Source: Gnetum montanum (lineage: Eukaryota > Streptophyta > Gnetopsida > Gnetales > Gnetaceae). Taken from it: a stretch of 64,000 bases of DNA. Both the position numbers and the translations under genes were made by a program. Below the pieces are notes generated by a model. It saw nothing but the letters and a program-made list of their open reading frames with translations. It made no database searches and was not told the DNA's origin. The stretch covers positions 267,427 through 331,426 of the forward strand of contig MNCI01002986.1 in NCBI GenBank assembly GCA_015680685.1, given 5' to 3'. Shown here piece after piece: positions 33,251-44,230 of the stretch; within the stretch, counting starts at the first letter, position 1; each line of letters starts with the position of its first letter.

Positions 33251-34156
33251 CATATCCTTGGATTGATTCCTGTTAGCTCAGGATATGATCAAGCAAAGGT
33301 TGTTAGCCATTTGTTAACCACCTTTAATATTTTTTCTTTTTTTTAGAAGCAAGTTTGGCATTAATTGTGATTAGTTTACCACTATTTAAAAATTGATATT
33401 CCATGCTAGGTTGTAAAGTTTTTAGCTCTAGGGGCTCCTGCTTGAAGTTATTAGAGATTTCCAAGTCTCCCCAAAAAGTATCATTATCTTCATTATAGAG
33501 TTGAAAATGAACTTGTTTAAGTTTATTCATGCCTTCAACCTATTTTATGAATAGTTGATTGCAGGTTCAGGGTTGCACCCTCATTAACAATAACAGGGGA
33601 TGGAGAATCTTCATGTTGAGAACCTTCAAAGGGAGGGTCCTCATTGTCATCTTGATCTAGTAGGAATAAGGGATTAGTGAAATGCTTCCCCTTCATAGCC
33701 TCAAGGAGATTTTCTTGACATCGATCTCACTTACGTTGTGTTTCAGTGGGATAGTAGTTTCAAGTATCATAATCATTCACAATGTGCTCCTCATGAAGGT
33801 CTATCATGTCCAATTTTTAAGGGTTTGAAACAACATCCTGGGCATAGATTGATTGCAGGGCAAAATGATGTTTCCCTCCATATCACGCCATTACAGCTAT
33901 CATCCTAATGTAGGATGAAGGTGAAGTTCGGTACATACTTATCTGGATGAGTATATACCACTTTTCACTCTTGTGGGACTGATGGTTTGACATCTTCACA
34001 TCTATGGGAAGAAGAAGACATTTTGCAAAAGAAATAAAATTATTAGTGTGCTTAGTAGTTTATATGTCATTGTGTAAGTGATGTTGACCTTGAGTTCATC
34101 CAACAATATAAATAATATTCACTAATCCTAGATAGCGAATGTTTCAATAAATAAAG
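33251..34156 (-). pseudogene. gag and pre-RT remnants of RE-D, much deleted
   Basis: The open frame 33324-33530 (minus) encodes GDLEISNNFKQEPLELKTLQ then PSMEYQFLNSGKLITINAKL, the linker just upstream of RT in RE-H (52740-52860). From 33820 to 34030 the sequence matches the N-terminal gag segment of RE-H (about 57250-57420) and RE-I (about 59880-59990). The capsid, zinc knuckle and protease, about 3.5 kb in RE-H, are missing between 33540 and 33820, so a large deletion has occurred. Confidence 0.55.
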
Positions 34157-34174
34157 TCCCTTGCAACGATGCCA
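34157..34174 (-). promoter_or_regulatory. Primer binding site of RE-D (tRNA-Asp type)
   Basis: The plus strand reads TCCCTTGCAACGATGCCA, matching 14 of 18 bases of the 3' end of plant tRNA-Asp (TCCCCGGCAACGGCGCCA). Three of the four differences are the C-to-T or G-to-A changes expected of methylated-C decay. It lies one base from the LTR. Confidence 0.75.
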
Positions 34175-34175
34175 A

Positions 34176-35109
34176 TGATGAGCGTCAAGGTACCACTATG
34201 CCCAAGCATACAAATCACAAAGCATTCATGTGTGATTTGGTTGAATTCCATGGACTTTGTAGTTCTCACTACACTAGTCTTCTAGGAAGTGAATCATGCC
34301 TTAAGGTTGGTCGTTGTCTTCCCAATTACACTTGTGATGTACATTGATATGGTTAAGTGTAATTAAGGCATTTGATTTTTAATATGTTATATTTTATGGT
34401 TTGGTGTTCAAACAGAGATAAAAGTAATTGGATTAACTAATTCAAATTAACTAATTAAATAGCATCTAACTAGTTCTAACATAAGCATTTGGTCCCACTT
34501 TCTATACATGTTCTGAACCCATGTATCCATTGTTGGGTTACCAAGCGTGATGCTACTAGGTGTACCAAGTAATAACGCTGCTAGGATTACCAAGCGAATA
34601 CATGTCACACTCAAAGTGGTCATACTTATGTGTTTAATCTATCTTGCTTAATTGCTTCATTAACTTAATTACAGGAAAATATTTAATAAATAATTAAAAA
34701 AATTTAATAAATAATTGAAAATATTAAATGCATAAATAAAATATTTAATCTATCCAAAGTGCTACAAGGTTCATCAGAAAGCTTTTCTTTATTGCCGCAC
34801 ATACTATCATGCTCAGGTACAACAATGCTCAAATAAAAATCCATACACTCAATGACTCTTGCTGTAGCCACTCAAGAGAAAATTTCTAACTTTCAAATCA
34901 ATAGATTGCAAGAGCTTTGCTACTAATAAAATATCAATTACCATAAATGCAACTAGTGGATGTGTATTTATAGTCAAATATAGACACTACATCAATGGGG
35001 CCTTATTGACACATGATACGATGCATCGATGGGGCCTCGTCGACGCATGATATGATGCATTGATGGGACGAGGCCTCTTCGACGTAGTTGATATAACTGT
35101 GACTCATCA
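34176..35109 (-). repeat. 5' LTR of RE-D
   Basis: On the plus strand it runs TGATGAGCGTCAAGG...GTGACTCATCA, 934 bp. A minus-strand TATA box (TATTTATA) lies at 34965-34972. U3 at 34985-35095 carries repeated CATCAATGGGGCC, TCGATGGGGCCTCGTCGACG and GAGGCCTC words. It is followed by the GCTAT target duplication. Confidence 0.9.
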
Positions 35110-35114
35110 GCTAT

Positions 35115-36027
35115 ATAGCAACATATATCTTTTCATGATTGCAAAGTTCATAAATGTTTAATTACTCTTGTATTTCTTAAAGAAAAGTATTAATATTATT
35201 TTCATCTTACTCTCCTCCATGTTGAGGATAAGCTAGGAAGCTTAGTATTTTTGGAAACTAATCTACCTAATCTCAAGTTCTAAAAACTTTATTTTACTTA
35301 ACTATGACTTGATCATAGATCGATCATGAGTTCCTAGGGGGTCACAGCCCTTGTTACAACTTAACTACAACCTAAGTGTGAGTCACATCAATTGACAAAT
35401 TTGAGTAGTAGTTCTAGGTACACTTTTAGGGCAACACAAGGGCAATTTTAATTTACTACAACTGGACTACAAGTGGGGCATAAGTCACATTTTTGAACCT
35501 AAAGAAAAAAAAGAAATTCCCAAGAGTAGTGTAACTTGACCATTAGTTCAATGCAAGTCTATTATCAATGCTTTTGATGCTTATATTTTACTAATTTCTT
35601 GATAACAGTATGATCATTTAGGATTTTCTAAACATGTATTAAATAAAAAAATTAGGTAGTTTGATCCTATATAGATGCTCAATGTAGTCTAAAATTAGTC
35701 AAACCTCCTCATTTTGAGGTAGTAATGAGTTATAGCTTCTTTGTTAACTTAGAGTTTTGAGTTAATCTTGAGTTTTTTGGAATTGTCTGTGAACCTACCC
35801 ATAGGGTAGAACCTCAAATAGTGTAGATCAAACCTTTGGTATTTAGAATGAAACTTATAAATGATAGATATTATTATACCAGGTCCACTAGACTAATCAC
35901 TATCTCATCACAAAATTAGATTTTGGGTGAGGATGATATGTGGAACAAGGGGTTAGAACCTAAAACATTGTTAGTATTATTTATCTCTAATAAAAGTAGT
36001 TAAATTAGAACTTTATAACTTACCATT
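35115..36027. other. AT-rich DNA, continuation of the RE-D target, nothing recognised
   Basis: This is the right side of the RE-D insertion site, matching nothing else in the window. There is no gene-like frame, LTR or domain. Confidence 0.3.
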
Positions 36028-36908
36028 TAATGAGTGGTGAGTATCCCCTATGCCCAACCATATGAATCACAAGCATGTATCTGTGATTTACTTGAATTTC
36101 ATGAAACATTGATCAACTAGTATCCTAGATAACTAAGCATTACATCATTGGATGTTATCTTCCAAATTATCACTTGTGCTAGCTTGGTGGGTATGGTTAA
36201 GTGTGATTAATACTTAAGATTTTTTTATTATTATTCTTTTTATTATTAAAATATTAAAATAATAAACTGATTAAAACATTAATTTCTAACTAACTATGGT
36301 ATTAAGAGTAATCTAAGCTATCCTAAGCATAGAACATCTATTCTCACTTTTTGTACCCATCTTGAACCTATATTAATGTTATTGGATTACCAAGTGTCTA
36401 CAATTAGGTGTACCAAGTATCTATCATTAGATTACCAAACATTAATATGTTATTCTTGAAGTGGTTGTACTCATGATGTTATGGAATAAAATATTAAATT
36501 CTTAAGTGTTGGAAAGCAAAGTACATTAAGAGTAAAATGCTAAAAATAAACTAAGTGCTAATCTAAGTTTTACAATGGAAGAAATTAATCTCAATTTTAT
36601 TGCTATCATGCAGAAGTGTCCAAGTACATCATGCATTTAAATAAAAATATATACAATTAACTCAATCCATGTTGTAGTGAATCAAAGGAAAATTTGGTTG
36701 TCTTATGAAAGAAAAATGCAAGAATATAGCTACTAAAATGACAAAAGATGTCATAAATGCAAATGGTATGTGCATTTATATAGGCTTCGAGTGGAACAAC
36801 ATTGATGCATATGCATCAATGTATCAAAGGATACATTAATAGAAATTTGTTAATGAGGCTATGTTAATGCATGCTTGTTGACATAGAAAACCAAAATACT
36901 ATTCATCA
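36028..36908 (-). repeat. 3' LTR of RE-F
   Basis: On the plus strand it runs TAATGAGTGGTGAG...TATTCATCA (first terminal base decayed from TGATGAG), 881 bp. A minus TATA box (TTTATATA on plus) lies near 36775-36782. U3 carries ATTGATGCATATGCATCAATG, broken into ATTGATG and GCATCAATG words, and GTTGACATAG at 36805-36890. A purine tract complement 'tacccccataactga' follows at 36909. Confidence 0.8.
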
Positions 36909-36924
36909 TACCCCCATAACTGAC

Positions 36925-38010
36925 TAAAAAAACTCATCTTTGAGTGAACAAAAATGAAATAAATTTATTTACAAAATTTGGAGAGTATGGGATTGACAAT
37001 AGACTGACCGATGATGACAACAAACAACTCTAAGTGTTACATTACAAAATGTTTGAATGCTTATAATGAGGGAAAATAAAATTAAATACCAAACAAAAAT
37101 TTGATAGCCACTACCCCTATGAAGTTGCTTACGATGAAGTTGTCACATAGTGCCTAGAGGTGGAGGCTCTTGTTGCTTAGATGATCCTTCATCATGTGCT
37201 GGTCTTGCTAGTGGTCTAGGTTACCTTGCTACTATTTTTGTTTCTTCTAAAAATTTAAAGGTGTTCAACATTACCTTCATCTTCTTTTCCTTATCCCATT
37301 GATCATTGATGGTCTAGGTAGCATCACCTAGAATGGCTAGCATTAGTACATTCCATGGACATGACATTATAAGAAACATCTCCCTCATGTTCATAAACTA
37401 GGTTGTGAAATTTTTACATTGGATGTTGAATGTACGAACAAGGTTTTGTAGTTCCTGGTGATCATGCATCCTTATAGTTATGTTCATAGTAATTGATTGT
37501 TGGTCTTTAAACTTGCTCTTAAGAAGCTCAAGCTTCTTATTAACTACTTCTAATTTTTGTTTTGTTTCCTTATGGAGATTCAACTCCATCTCATAAAGGA
37601 GGTAGGAGTTGACCACTTGCTTCTTCAACTTTACACTTGGACTTCCTATGGTTAGCATTACTAAGTTTACATACTAAAGGTTTGAAAACTTCATATATTC
37701 CATATCTCTTTAATCTACAACTCCTTTAGGCAGATTTTTGCTTGGTTATATGCATTGATTCCATCAAAGATGGGTTCCCATACATCACCTCTTTGTTGGA
37801 GTTGGTGAATGGCTTCATTTACCTTCACCTTTGCCAACCTACTTTATTTTTCATTAATCTCTTTTACTATTTTGACCTAGTTCCTATAATGATCTTTCAC
37901 CTTTTTGTACTTGAAGGCTTCATTCTTCTAGATGCTGATCTTTATGGAAGTTTTTTAGTGAAGGATACAAACTTCCTCCATGAAGAGATTTTGATGTTCT
38001 ATGGTTGAAA
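36925..38010 (-). pseudogene. Accessory ORF of RE-F, C-terminal coiled-coil part
   Basis: The open frame 37398-37658 (minus) encodes ELNLHKETKQKLEVVNKKLE followed by LLKSKFKDQQ, a heptad-rich coiled coil. The DNA aligns with 17600-18500 of RE-D. The rest is in broken frames. The left end near 36930-37200 is the C-terminus, and the right end is cut by the inverted LTR pair at 38016. Confidence 0.55.
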
Positions 38011-38015
38011 TAACA

Positions 38016-38710
38016 TGATGTTCGAACAACTACATCTACACATTCCCATAAATGCATGGTCATCAATACATCCTTAGATGCATTCATGCATATGTGTCGA
38101 TGCTTTATCACCTGAATCTTATATAAATACACATACCATTTGCATTTAGGCAACGTTTAATCAATAGTATAGCGAAGCTCTTGTAGTTTCTTGTCATATG
38201 AGTTAGCCAAATTTCTCTTGAGTGCTTGTAGTGTGCATTGAATTGATTGTATAAAGTTTTATTCGAGTGCAGTATGTACCTAGATACTTTTGCATGATGA
38301 CAATAAAATTGAGATTTCTTCTTTCCATTACAACACTTGAATTAGCATTTATTTTACTTTTAAAAACTTGAATTTACATGCACTTAGAAACTTAATTTTT
38401 TATTCTATAGCAATGTGAGTACAATAACTTTGATCATAATATACTAGTGCTTCAGTGATCCTAACAATGAATACTTGCTATAACTAGTAGTAAACACTTG
38501 GTAACCCAGCAACATTAGTATATGTTCAATATTTGTACATGAAGTACAAATGAATGTTCTACATTTAGGAGAGCTTAGATTTTCTTTAATTCCATAGCTA
38601 TTTAGAATTCAATACTTTAATCACTTTATTAATTTAATATTTTAATAATGAAAACTAATAAGAAAAATATAAACATCTCATACCTCAATTGCACTTAATC
38701 ATACCAATTA
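38016..38710 (+). repeat. Truncated LTR in plus orientation (left arm of inverted LTR pair)
   Basis: It starts TGATGTTCGAAC, has U3 words (TTGATG-like, GTCGATGC), a TATA box TATATAAATA at about 38120-38129 and R/U5 sequence with AATAAA near 38305. It stops at 'ataccaatta' about 170 bp before the expected end, where an inverted LTR copy begins. Confidence 0.75.
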
Positions 38711-38714
38711 AAAA

Positions 38715-39548
38715 TGATGAATGGTAATTGTCCCTTATGCCCAACCATATAAATCACAAGCATGTACACATGATCTAGTCAAATTCAATGGAACCTTGGG
38801 CATCTAGTACTTTAGATAATTAGATGTAATGTTGCTTATCATTGTCTTCCCAATCACCACTTGTATTAATTCAATTAGTATGGTTAAGTATGATTAAGAT
38901 ATGATATGTTTGCATTTTTTTATCATTTATTTTTTATTATTAAAAATTAAAAAGTGTGAATTGATTAAAATATTAAATTTAACTAATCAATGAAATTAAC
39001 AATAACCTAAGCTATCCTAAATGTAGAGCATATGGTTCCATGTTTCATACAAATCCTGAACCTATACTAATAATGCTAGGTTACTAAGTGTTTACTGCTA
39101 AATGTACCAAGTATTCATTACTAGGATTACTTAAGAGTTAGTCTATTATGCTTAAAGTGATCATGCTTATGTTTCTATAGAATAAAATATTAAATTCCTA
39201 AGTGTAGAAAAATAAAGTTCTTGAAGATAAACTAAGTGCTAATCCAAGTGCTGCAATGAAAACAAAATCTTGATTTTATTGTTGGCATGCAAAAGTGTCC
39301 AAGTACATCTTGCACATAAATAAAACTCTATACAAACAATTCGATCCATGCTATGAGCACTTAGAGAGAAATTTGGCTAAGTCCTACAATGAGAAACTAT
39401 AAGAGCTTTGTTATACTATTGATTAAATGATGCCTAAATGTGGATGGTTTGCACATTTATATAAGATTTGGGTAACAGAGTGTCAAGGCATGTGCACTAA
39501 CACATCCAAGATGCATCAATGTAGCTACTTAAATATGATGATTTATCA
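38715..39548 (-). repeat. LTR in minus orientation (right arm of inverted LTR pair)
   Basis: On the plus strand it runs TGATGAATGGTAATTG...GATTTATCA, 834 bp, with a minus TATA box (TTATATAA) near 39453-39460. Its reverse complement matches 38016-38710 at roughly 80% in the stretches compared (for example 'agccaaatttctct', 'gtgca...gatgtac', 'acttttgcatg'). The two TATA boxes point towards each other. No matching target duplication was found (TAACA against GTGAC). Confidence 0.75.
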
Positions 39549-39554
39549 GTGACA

Positions 39555-41503
39555 AATCTCCTAACATCTTGGTTCACATTGGCAAGTTATTCATGCTACT
39601 AACAAATGTATTCTAGTAACTACTCTTTCTACCCCTTAGCTTTCTACAAGTGTTGGTTCTTTCATATCAAAGTTAGATTTACCTTGCATGTGTTTCAGAG
39701 ATCACAGCTACTAGAATTCATCATTACTTTAGACAATGTTTCATCAAAGATAGCCATTTCCTTAGCATTCTCAACCTCTTAAAGTCTTTGAAGTTTTTGG
39801 AAAGCTTTATCTTTTGTAAGCTCTGGGCGAAGAATGGATAGATTCGATAAGAAGGCTCTCTATTTTTCAATCTCTACCACTAACCATTGATTGTTGATGG
39901 TAGCTTTCTTAAGTTCTAATTAGATGATTAAGAGCTTGTTCCTTGTCTCTAGCAATTACAACTAGGTTGCTAAGATGTCTTCTGAGATGATCTCTAGAAT
40001 TAGTTTCCTAGTCATAACTAGTCACTCTAGCACCTTCTCGTGCTCTATTGAGGTCATTACCTTATTTATAGCTTGTGTAGATGTTTGAATGTTTGCTATT
40101 GCAATAATATTAGAAATAGAGGCTGTAGGAGCACTCAAAGCCTCTCCAATTCTATCTACAACCACCTTTGCTATTGTCTTCATGACCTTGTGTGGTACAA
40201 CCAAGACTATTGCACCTTCTCTTTCCTTCAACATGATAGAGAAATTCATTGTGTTTCTAGAGATTTTAGGAAATGATTATCCCAAAATAGACATAGGTAT
40301 CTCTTAAGCATTAGAATTGGTATGAATAATATCCTAGTCTCTTTGTGCATAAAATAGGTAGACCAAGTTATTCCCTAGTCACCTGATGGTCTTTGTGACC
40401 TCATTAAGATGGCTCATAACTAGATGGTACATAGAGGACTTACCACCACCTCTAAAATCTTGCAGTTATTTTTCCCTAAGTTTGCTTAGAGGGTTGGCAA
40501 GTACTATCATTTCAAGTGTTATCTCTGTTGTTGTTGGTGATGGTGTAGGGGGTACTTCCTCTTGGAACTTAATAGGGGCTTTATCTTTGATCATCCCCTT
40601 TCATGATGTAGCATGAGCCCTATAGACTATATCTTTTAAGTAGCAAGTTATTCTTTCTCTTTTATAATTTTTTCCAATAAGGTAGGTAAATGGGAGTGTC
40701 TTTCGATCCTTCTCATTCTTCTCGAATCTCTTCTTGATCTTCAATAAGATGAGCTAAGGAATCTTGACTAGGAATTTATCACTTAGATCCACACGTGCCC
40801 TTGTAGAGAATGTTGTAGCCTTGCTTGGCATCACTATTGGGTGAAGATGATAGGATGTGATATTAAAGTATGCATGCTCCACTTTGGTAAGGGTATCACA
40901 CTCCTTATGGTTTACTCCATAGTGTTATTATGACCATTCCTTTCTTACTTTTACATCTACCTAGATGGATACTTCTACCAACTTTGCACTAATATTAGGT
41001 AATTCAAGAGCCTTAGTGATTGCCTCTATAGAGTAGGAGATAATAATATATTTAAACTTTATCGTTGCATCTTCTTTGTAGTTCTTCAAAAAAAGGTATG
41101 TTTTCCCAAGGTACCATTTACCACTAGTGCAAATGATGAGCCAGGTAAAGACCCTTACAACTACATTTAGACCTTCTTTGGTACCAACTCTATGAAAGGT
41201 CCACAATGTATTTCTTGGAGAACTATGCCTTAGACATCCTTGCTTCTTACCTTCTCTAGGCAAGCCTCTATGAGAGTGACTTCCAGATTTGACCTGGGTC
41301 TTGTAACCTCATCTTGCCTAAACTACTCTATTTTTGCAATGGAAATCTGATACACAAATTTTACCTTAGGTTCTTTTCATAATCACCCAATGGCATGTGT
41401 CACCTCAACTACTTATTCTTATTGTTATCCTCTTTCTCCTCTCAAGTCTTTTCTCTCTAGGCTACATTGGCCCTTTTTCTTGTAGTCCCCATTTTGATGC
41501 CAT
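39555..41503 (-). pseudogene. Accessory ORF of RE-F, N-terminal and middle part
   Basis: The start codon equivalent lies at 41501-41503 (MASKWGLQEKGP, cognate of MAPKHGQQEGP). At 40961-41263 the minus strand encodes SGKWYLGKTYLFLKNYKEDA and EAITKALELPNISAKLVEVS, the conserved block also seen at 4050-4210 and 19900-19955. At about 40690-40760 lie remnants of the LPFPYLI block. From 39560 to 40250 follows the coiled-coil portion (open frame 40022-40249). The ORF is broken by stops. Confidence 0.6.
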
Positions 41504-41565
41504 TTGCAATCACATGGATAATCTTGGATTAGTTGTGTTAATTTCATCTCTTAAGCCTAAATATC
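41504..41565 (-). other. Decayed intron-like segment of RE-F
   Basis: This is the same place as the GT...AG segments of RE-B, D and E, but the ends read GAG|GATATTTAGG and GATTGCAA|ATGGC, so both splice signals are lost. The internal sequence aligns with 46204-46264 of RE-G ('ttaggcttaagagatgaaa'). Confidence 0.5.
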
Positions 41566-41623
41566 CTCCAATTGTTTTTTTTTGTTATCAATGGCAAAAT
41601 ATTGACTATTAATCTTTTGAATG

Positions 41624-42495
41624 TGATGAGTAGTGGGCAATCCCTACATTCAACCATACAAATCATAAGCAATCGCATGCAATCTAATCAAATTCTGTGA
41701 ACTTATTTACCCAAGTGGTTGATATTCCTAGATAGTTAATTATGTAGTTGTAAGTTAGTATCTTTTCAATCCACACTTTTGTTAATATGTGTGTATGGTT
41801 ATGTGTGGTTGAGACATAAGAATTTTATTTTATGCTTTTTATTATTTTTATCTTGCTTGCTAAATGAGTAAATGAATCAAGGTTTAATGTTTAAATTAAC
41901 TACTTCATTAATTAACTAGCATAACATTAAGCATTTGTTCCTACTTGTCATACATATCCTAAACCTATATTAATGTTGTTGGGTTACCAAGTATATACTA
42001 CTAGGTGCATCAAGTATCCACGGCTTGGATTACCAAGAATTAATATATTATGCTTGAAGTGGTTGACTCACATTACTTATGAACGATAAGATTAATTACT
42101 TAAGCACAAAAATGTAAATTGCATATAAAGTAAATTGCTAAAAAGTAGAATTATGGTAGTCTAAGTGTTGCAATGGATAGAAGAAATCTTGATTTTATTG
42201 TTGCTAATGCAAATGTATCCAGGTACAGATGCACTTGAATAAAATGTCGTACAATCACTTAAATCTACACTATAGGCACTCAAAGGGAAAATATTCCAAC
42301 TTTCATGAAAAGAAACTATAAAAATGTGGCTAACCTATGACCAACAAGTGCCATAAATGGTAGAGGTGTGCTAATTTAAATAGGCAATTCCTGCACCAAC
42401 ATTGACATACTTGCACCAAAGCATCATAGGATACGTTAATGGGGTTGCATCGATGGGCATGCATCAACACAACCTATCTTATTGATGCTTCATCA
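41624..42495 (-). repeat. Solo LTR with target duplication, inside the RE-F leader
   Basis: On the plus strand it runs TGATGAGTAGTGGG...ATGCTTCATCA, 872 bp. Pentamers GAATG (41619-41623) and GAGTG (42496-42500) flank it, one difference. Neither PBS nor purine tract is adjacent, and the host leader continues collinearly on both sides (compare 46030-46200). This is the expected product of LTR-LTR recombination after insertion. Confidence 0.8.
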
Positions 42496-42500
42496 GAGTG

Positions 42501-42690
42501 GTTGTAGGTGCATAAGAATGTTTTATTTTAAAGTATTAATTTCAAAAGGTAGTTAGTTGTTAATATTCTATTTTTAATATTAGTTTAATACCTAATATAC
42601 TGGGTGTTAGCAAAATTTGTTAATAAATTTGAATGTTGATGTTCATATTATATCCATTATATAAGTAGAAGCATTGTGGGTGGATAACTT
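42501..42690 (-). other. Leader fragment of RE-F and fusion point with RE-G
   Basis: The reverse complement of 42501-42640 aligns with 45990-46160 of RE-G ('gtgcacatgaatgttttattttaaagtatt' in pieces). Around 42660-42700 the homology changes to plus-strand RNase H. No gene is present. Confidence 0.5.
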
Positions 42691-44230
42691 AATTACACAC
42701 AAAAAAAAATGAATTAATGAATATGATGTATGTTCTTTAAAAATTCAAGCACTATGTGCTTGGATACTTCATTTTTATGTACATTAATCATAGTGTAATT
42801 TGCTTCCTCATAAATAAGCCCCTGTGTTATATGGTGATTGATGATTCTACATGAGTTTGATTTAATAATGATGAACAAAAAGGGAATTGAGAATGTTATT
42901 GATGATCATTTTATTTTATTAAGATGAGATAACAAGGTCAATGTAGAAACTATGTCTAATCAATTTCTAGGTAAGCGTCTTTTTGCTAAAGTGACAGAGG
43001 TTTTAACACCAATCATCATAAACTGATACAATGAATTTCTCTTCTACCTACTTACATAGGAGACCATTGTAGATGGGACCATAAGAGGAAATAATAATTC
43101 CTCCACCAAATTAAACATTACTTGAAGATAGAGGGTAGCCTCTATAAAATCTGCATAGATGACTTAGTATGATTATTTGTACTTGAAAAAGATCAACTAC
43201 AAGTCCTTTAAGATACTCACAAAAGCCCTTGTGGGAGCCATTATATAGGAAGGAGAATGATCATTAAATACCTAATGACTAGATACTTTTGACCAATGAT
43301 CTTTAGGGATGTCCATTATTTCACACATTCATGTAAGTGATGTCAATGAGAGGGAGGGATGAGAACTAGGATGGAAGATCCCCAATAGTGAATTCAACCA
43401 CCAAAGCCTTTCAATCTTTATGGAATTAACTTCATGAGATCCATCACTCCCATGTCCAATGGAAAGTCTTAAATTATTATTGTTGTTGACTATTATATCA
43501 AATGGGTCAAGCTACCACCATCACTAACTGTACTTTCTCTATTGCAATTTGATTTTTTCAATAGCAAGTGGTAAACAAGTTTGGTGTACCTAGGGTATTA
43601 ATTTCCAATAATGGAATCCATTTCACTAGTGCTACATTTTGAAAGTTAATACAACACTTAGGGATGAATCATAAACTCATAATGCCCTATTAACCTCAAT
43701 CCAATGGTCAAGTTGAAGTTACCAATAGAGAGATGACAAGAATCCTAATAAGGACCATTAGCAAATATAGGAAAGATTGAAGCACTAAACTCAAGGATGT
43801 CCTATAGGCTACTATCCTTATGAGTTAGTGTATGAAAAGTTATTGAAACTTTCAATTCAAACTAAACTTTATACACTTTCAATTGCATGTGACCTTGACT
43901 TGAACATTGACTTGGTACAAAAGAAATAATTAATGACACTCAACATACTAGATTAGAATCATAAGGTAGCCCTAATTATAAATGAAGTGCACAAGGAATA
44001 CCCCAAACAACAACATGATGCCTAAATCCCACACATGTGCTTCAATGAACTAAGTTCCAAATGATGTGGGAAGGATCATATATTGTACATTCAACTTTTC
44101 CTTCTAGAGCTATGACAATCTACCATTTGACAAGCCTTCAAAAGGACATGTTGGTCAACATACAACAAGTCAAATTCTTTAAATACTTTTAATAAATTAT
44201 GACCCACAACAACACCTCAACACAAGGTTA
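42691..44230 (+). pseudogene. RNase H C-terminus and integrase of RE-G, decayed
   Basis: Bases 42725-42870 read KFKHYVLGYFIFMYINHS then FLINKP, the RNase H end. From 42890 comes KGIENVIDDH and the integrase N-terminal spacer. The core at 43480-43760 has YIKWVKLPPS-like and NKFGVPRVLISNNGIHFTSA (second catalytic Asp replaced by Asn) and PQSNGQVEVTNREM with the catalytic Glu. The C-terminal part at 44050-44190 reads MMWEGSYIVHSTFPSRAMTI. Stops are frequent. It is inactive. Confidence 0.65.

Larger units (their letters stand above)
16724..35109 (-). mobile_element. RE-D: full-length decayed Athila-like element (host of RE-E)
   Basis: LTRs lie at 16724-17360 (3') and 34176-35109 (5'), with a tRNA-Asp-type primer site beside the right LTR and a purine tract beside the left LTR. 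Flanking pentamers ACTAT (16719-16723) and GCTAT (35110-35114) differ by one base and fit a target duplication. In sense order: LTR, PBS, gag remnant, RT, RNase H, integrase with its core deleted, non-coding tail, internal promoter, intron-like segment, accessory ORF, purine tract, LTR. The nested RE-E splits the tail; without it the element is about 9.8 kb. LTRs agree at roughly 86% over about 240 bases compared by eye. Confidence 0.85.
36028..42680 (-). mobile_element. RE-F: 3' half of an Athila-like element with two LTR insertions
   Basis: In sense (right to left): leader (42501-42680 and 41565-41623), decayed intron-like segment, accessory ORF, purine tract, 3' LTR 36028-36908. A solo LTR (41624-42495) interrupts the leader and an inverted LTR pair (38016-39548) interrupts the accessory ORF. 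Removing both restores collinearity with the RE-D and RE-G modules. Upstream of about 42680 the sequence switches abruptly to plus-strand RNase H of RE-G, so the pol half is lost or elsewhere. Confidence 0.65.
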
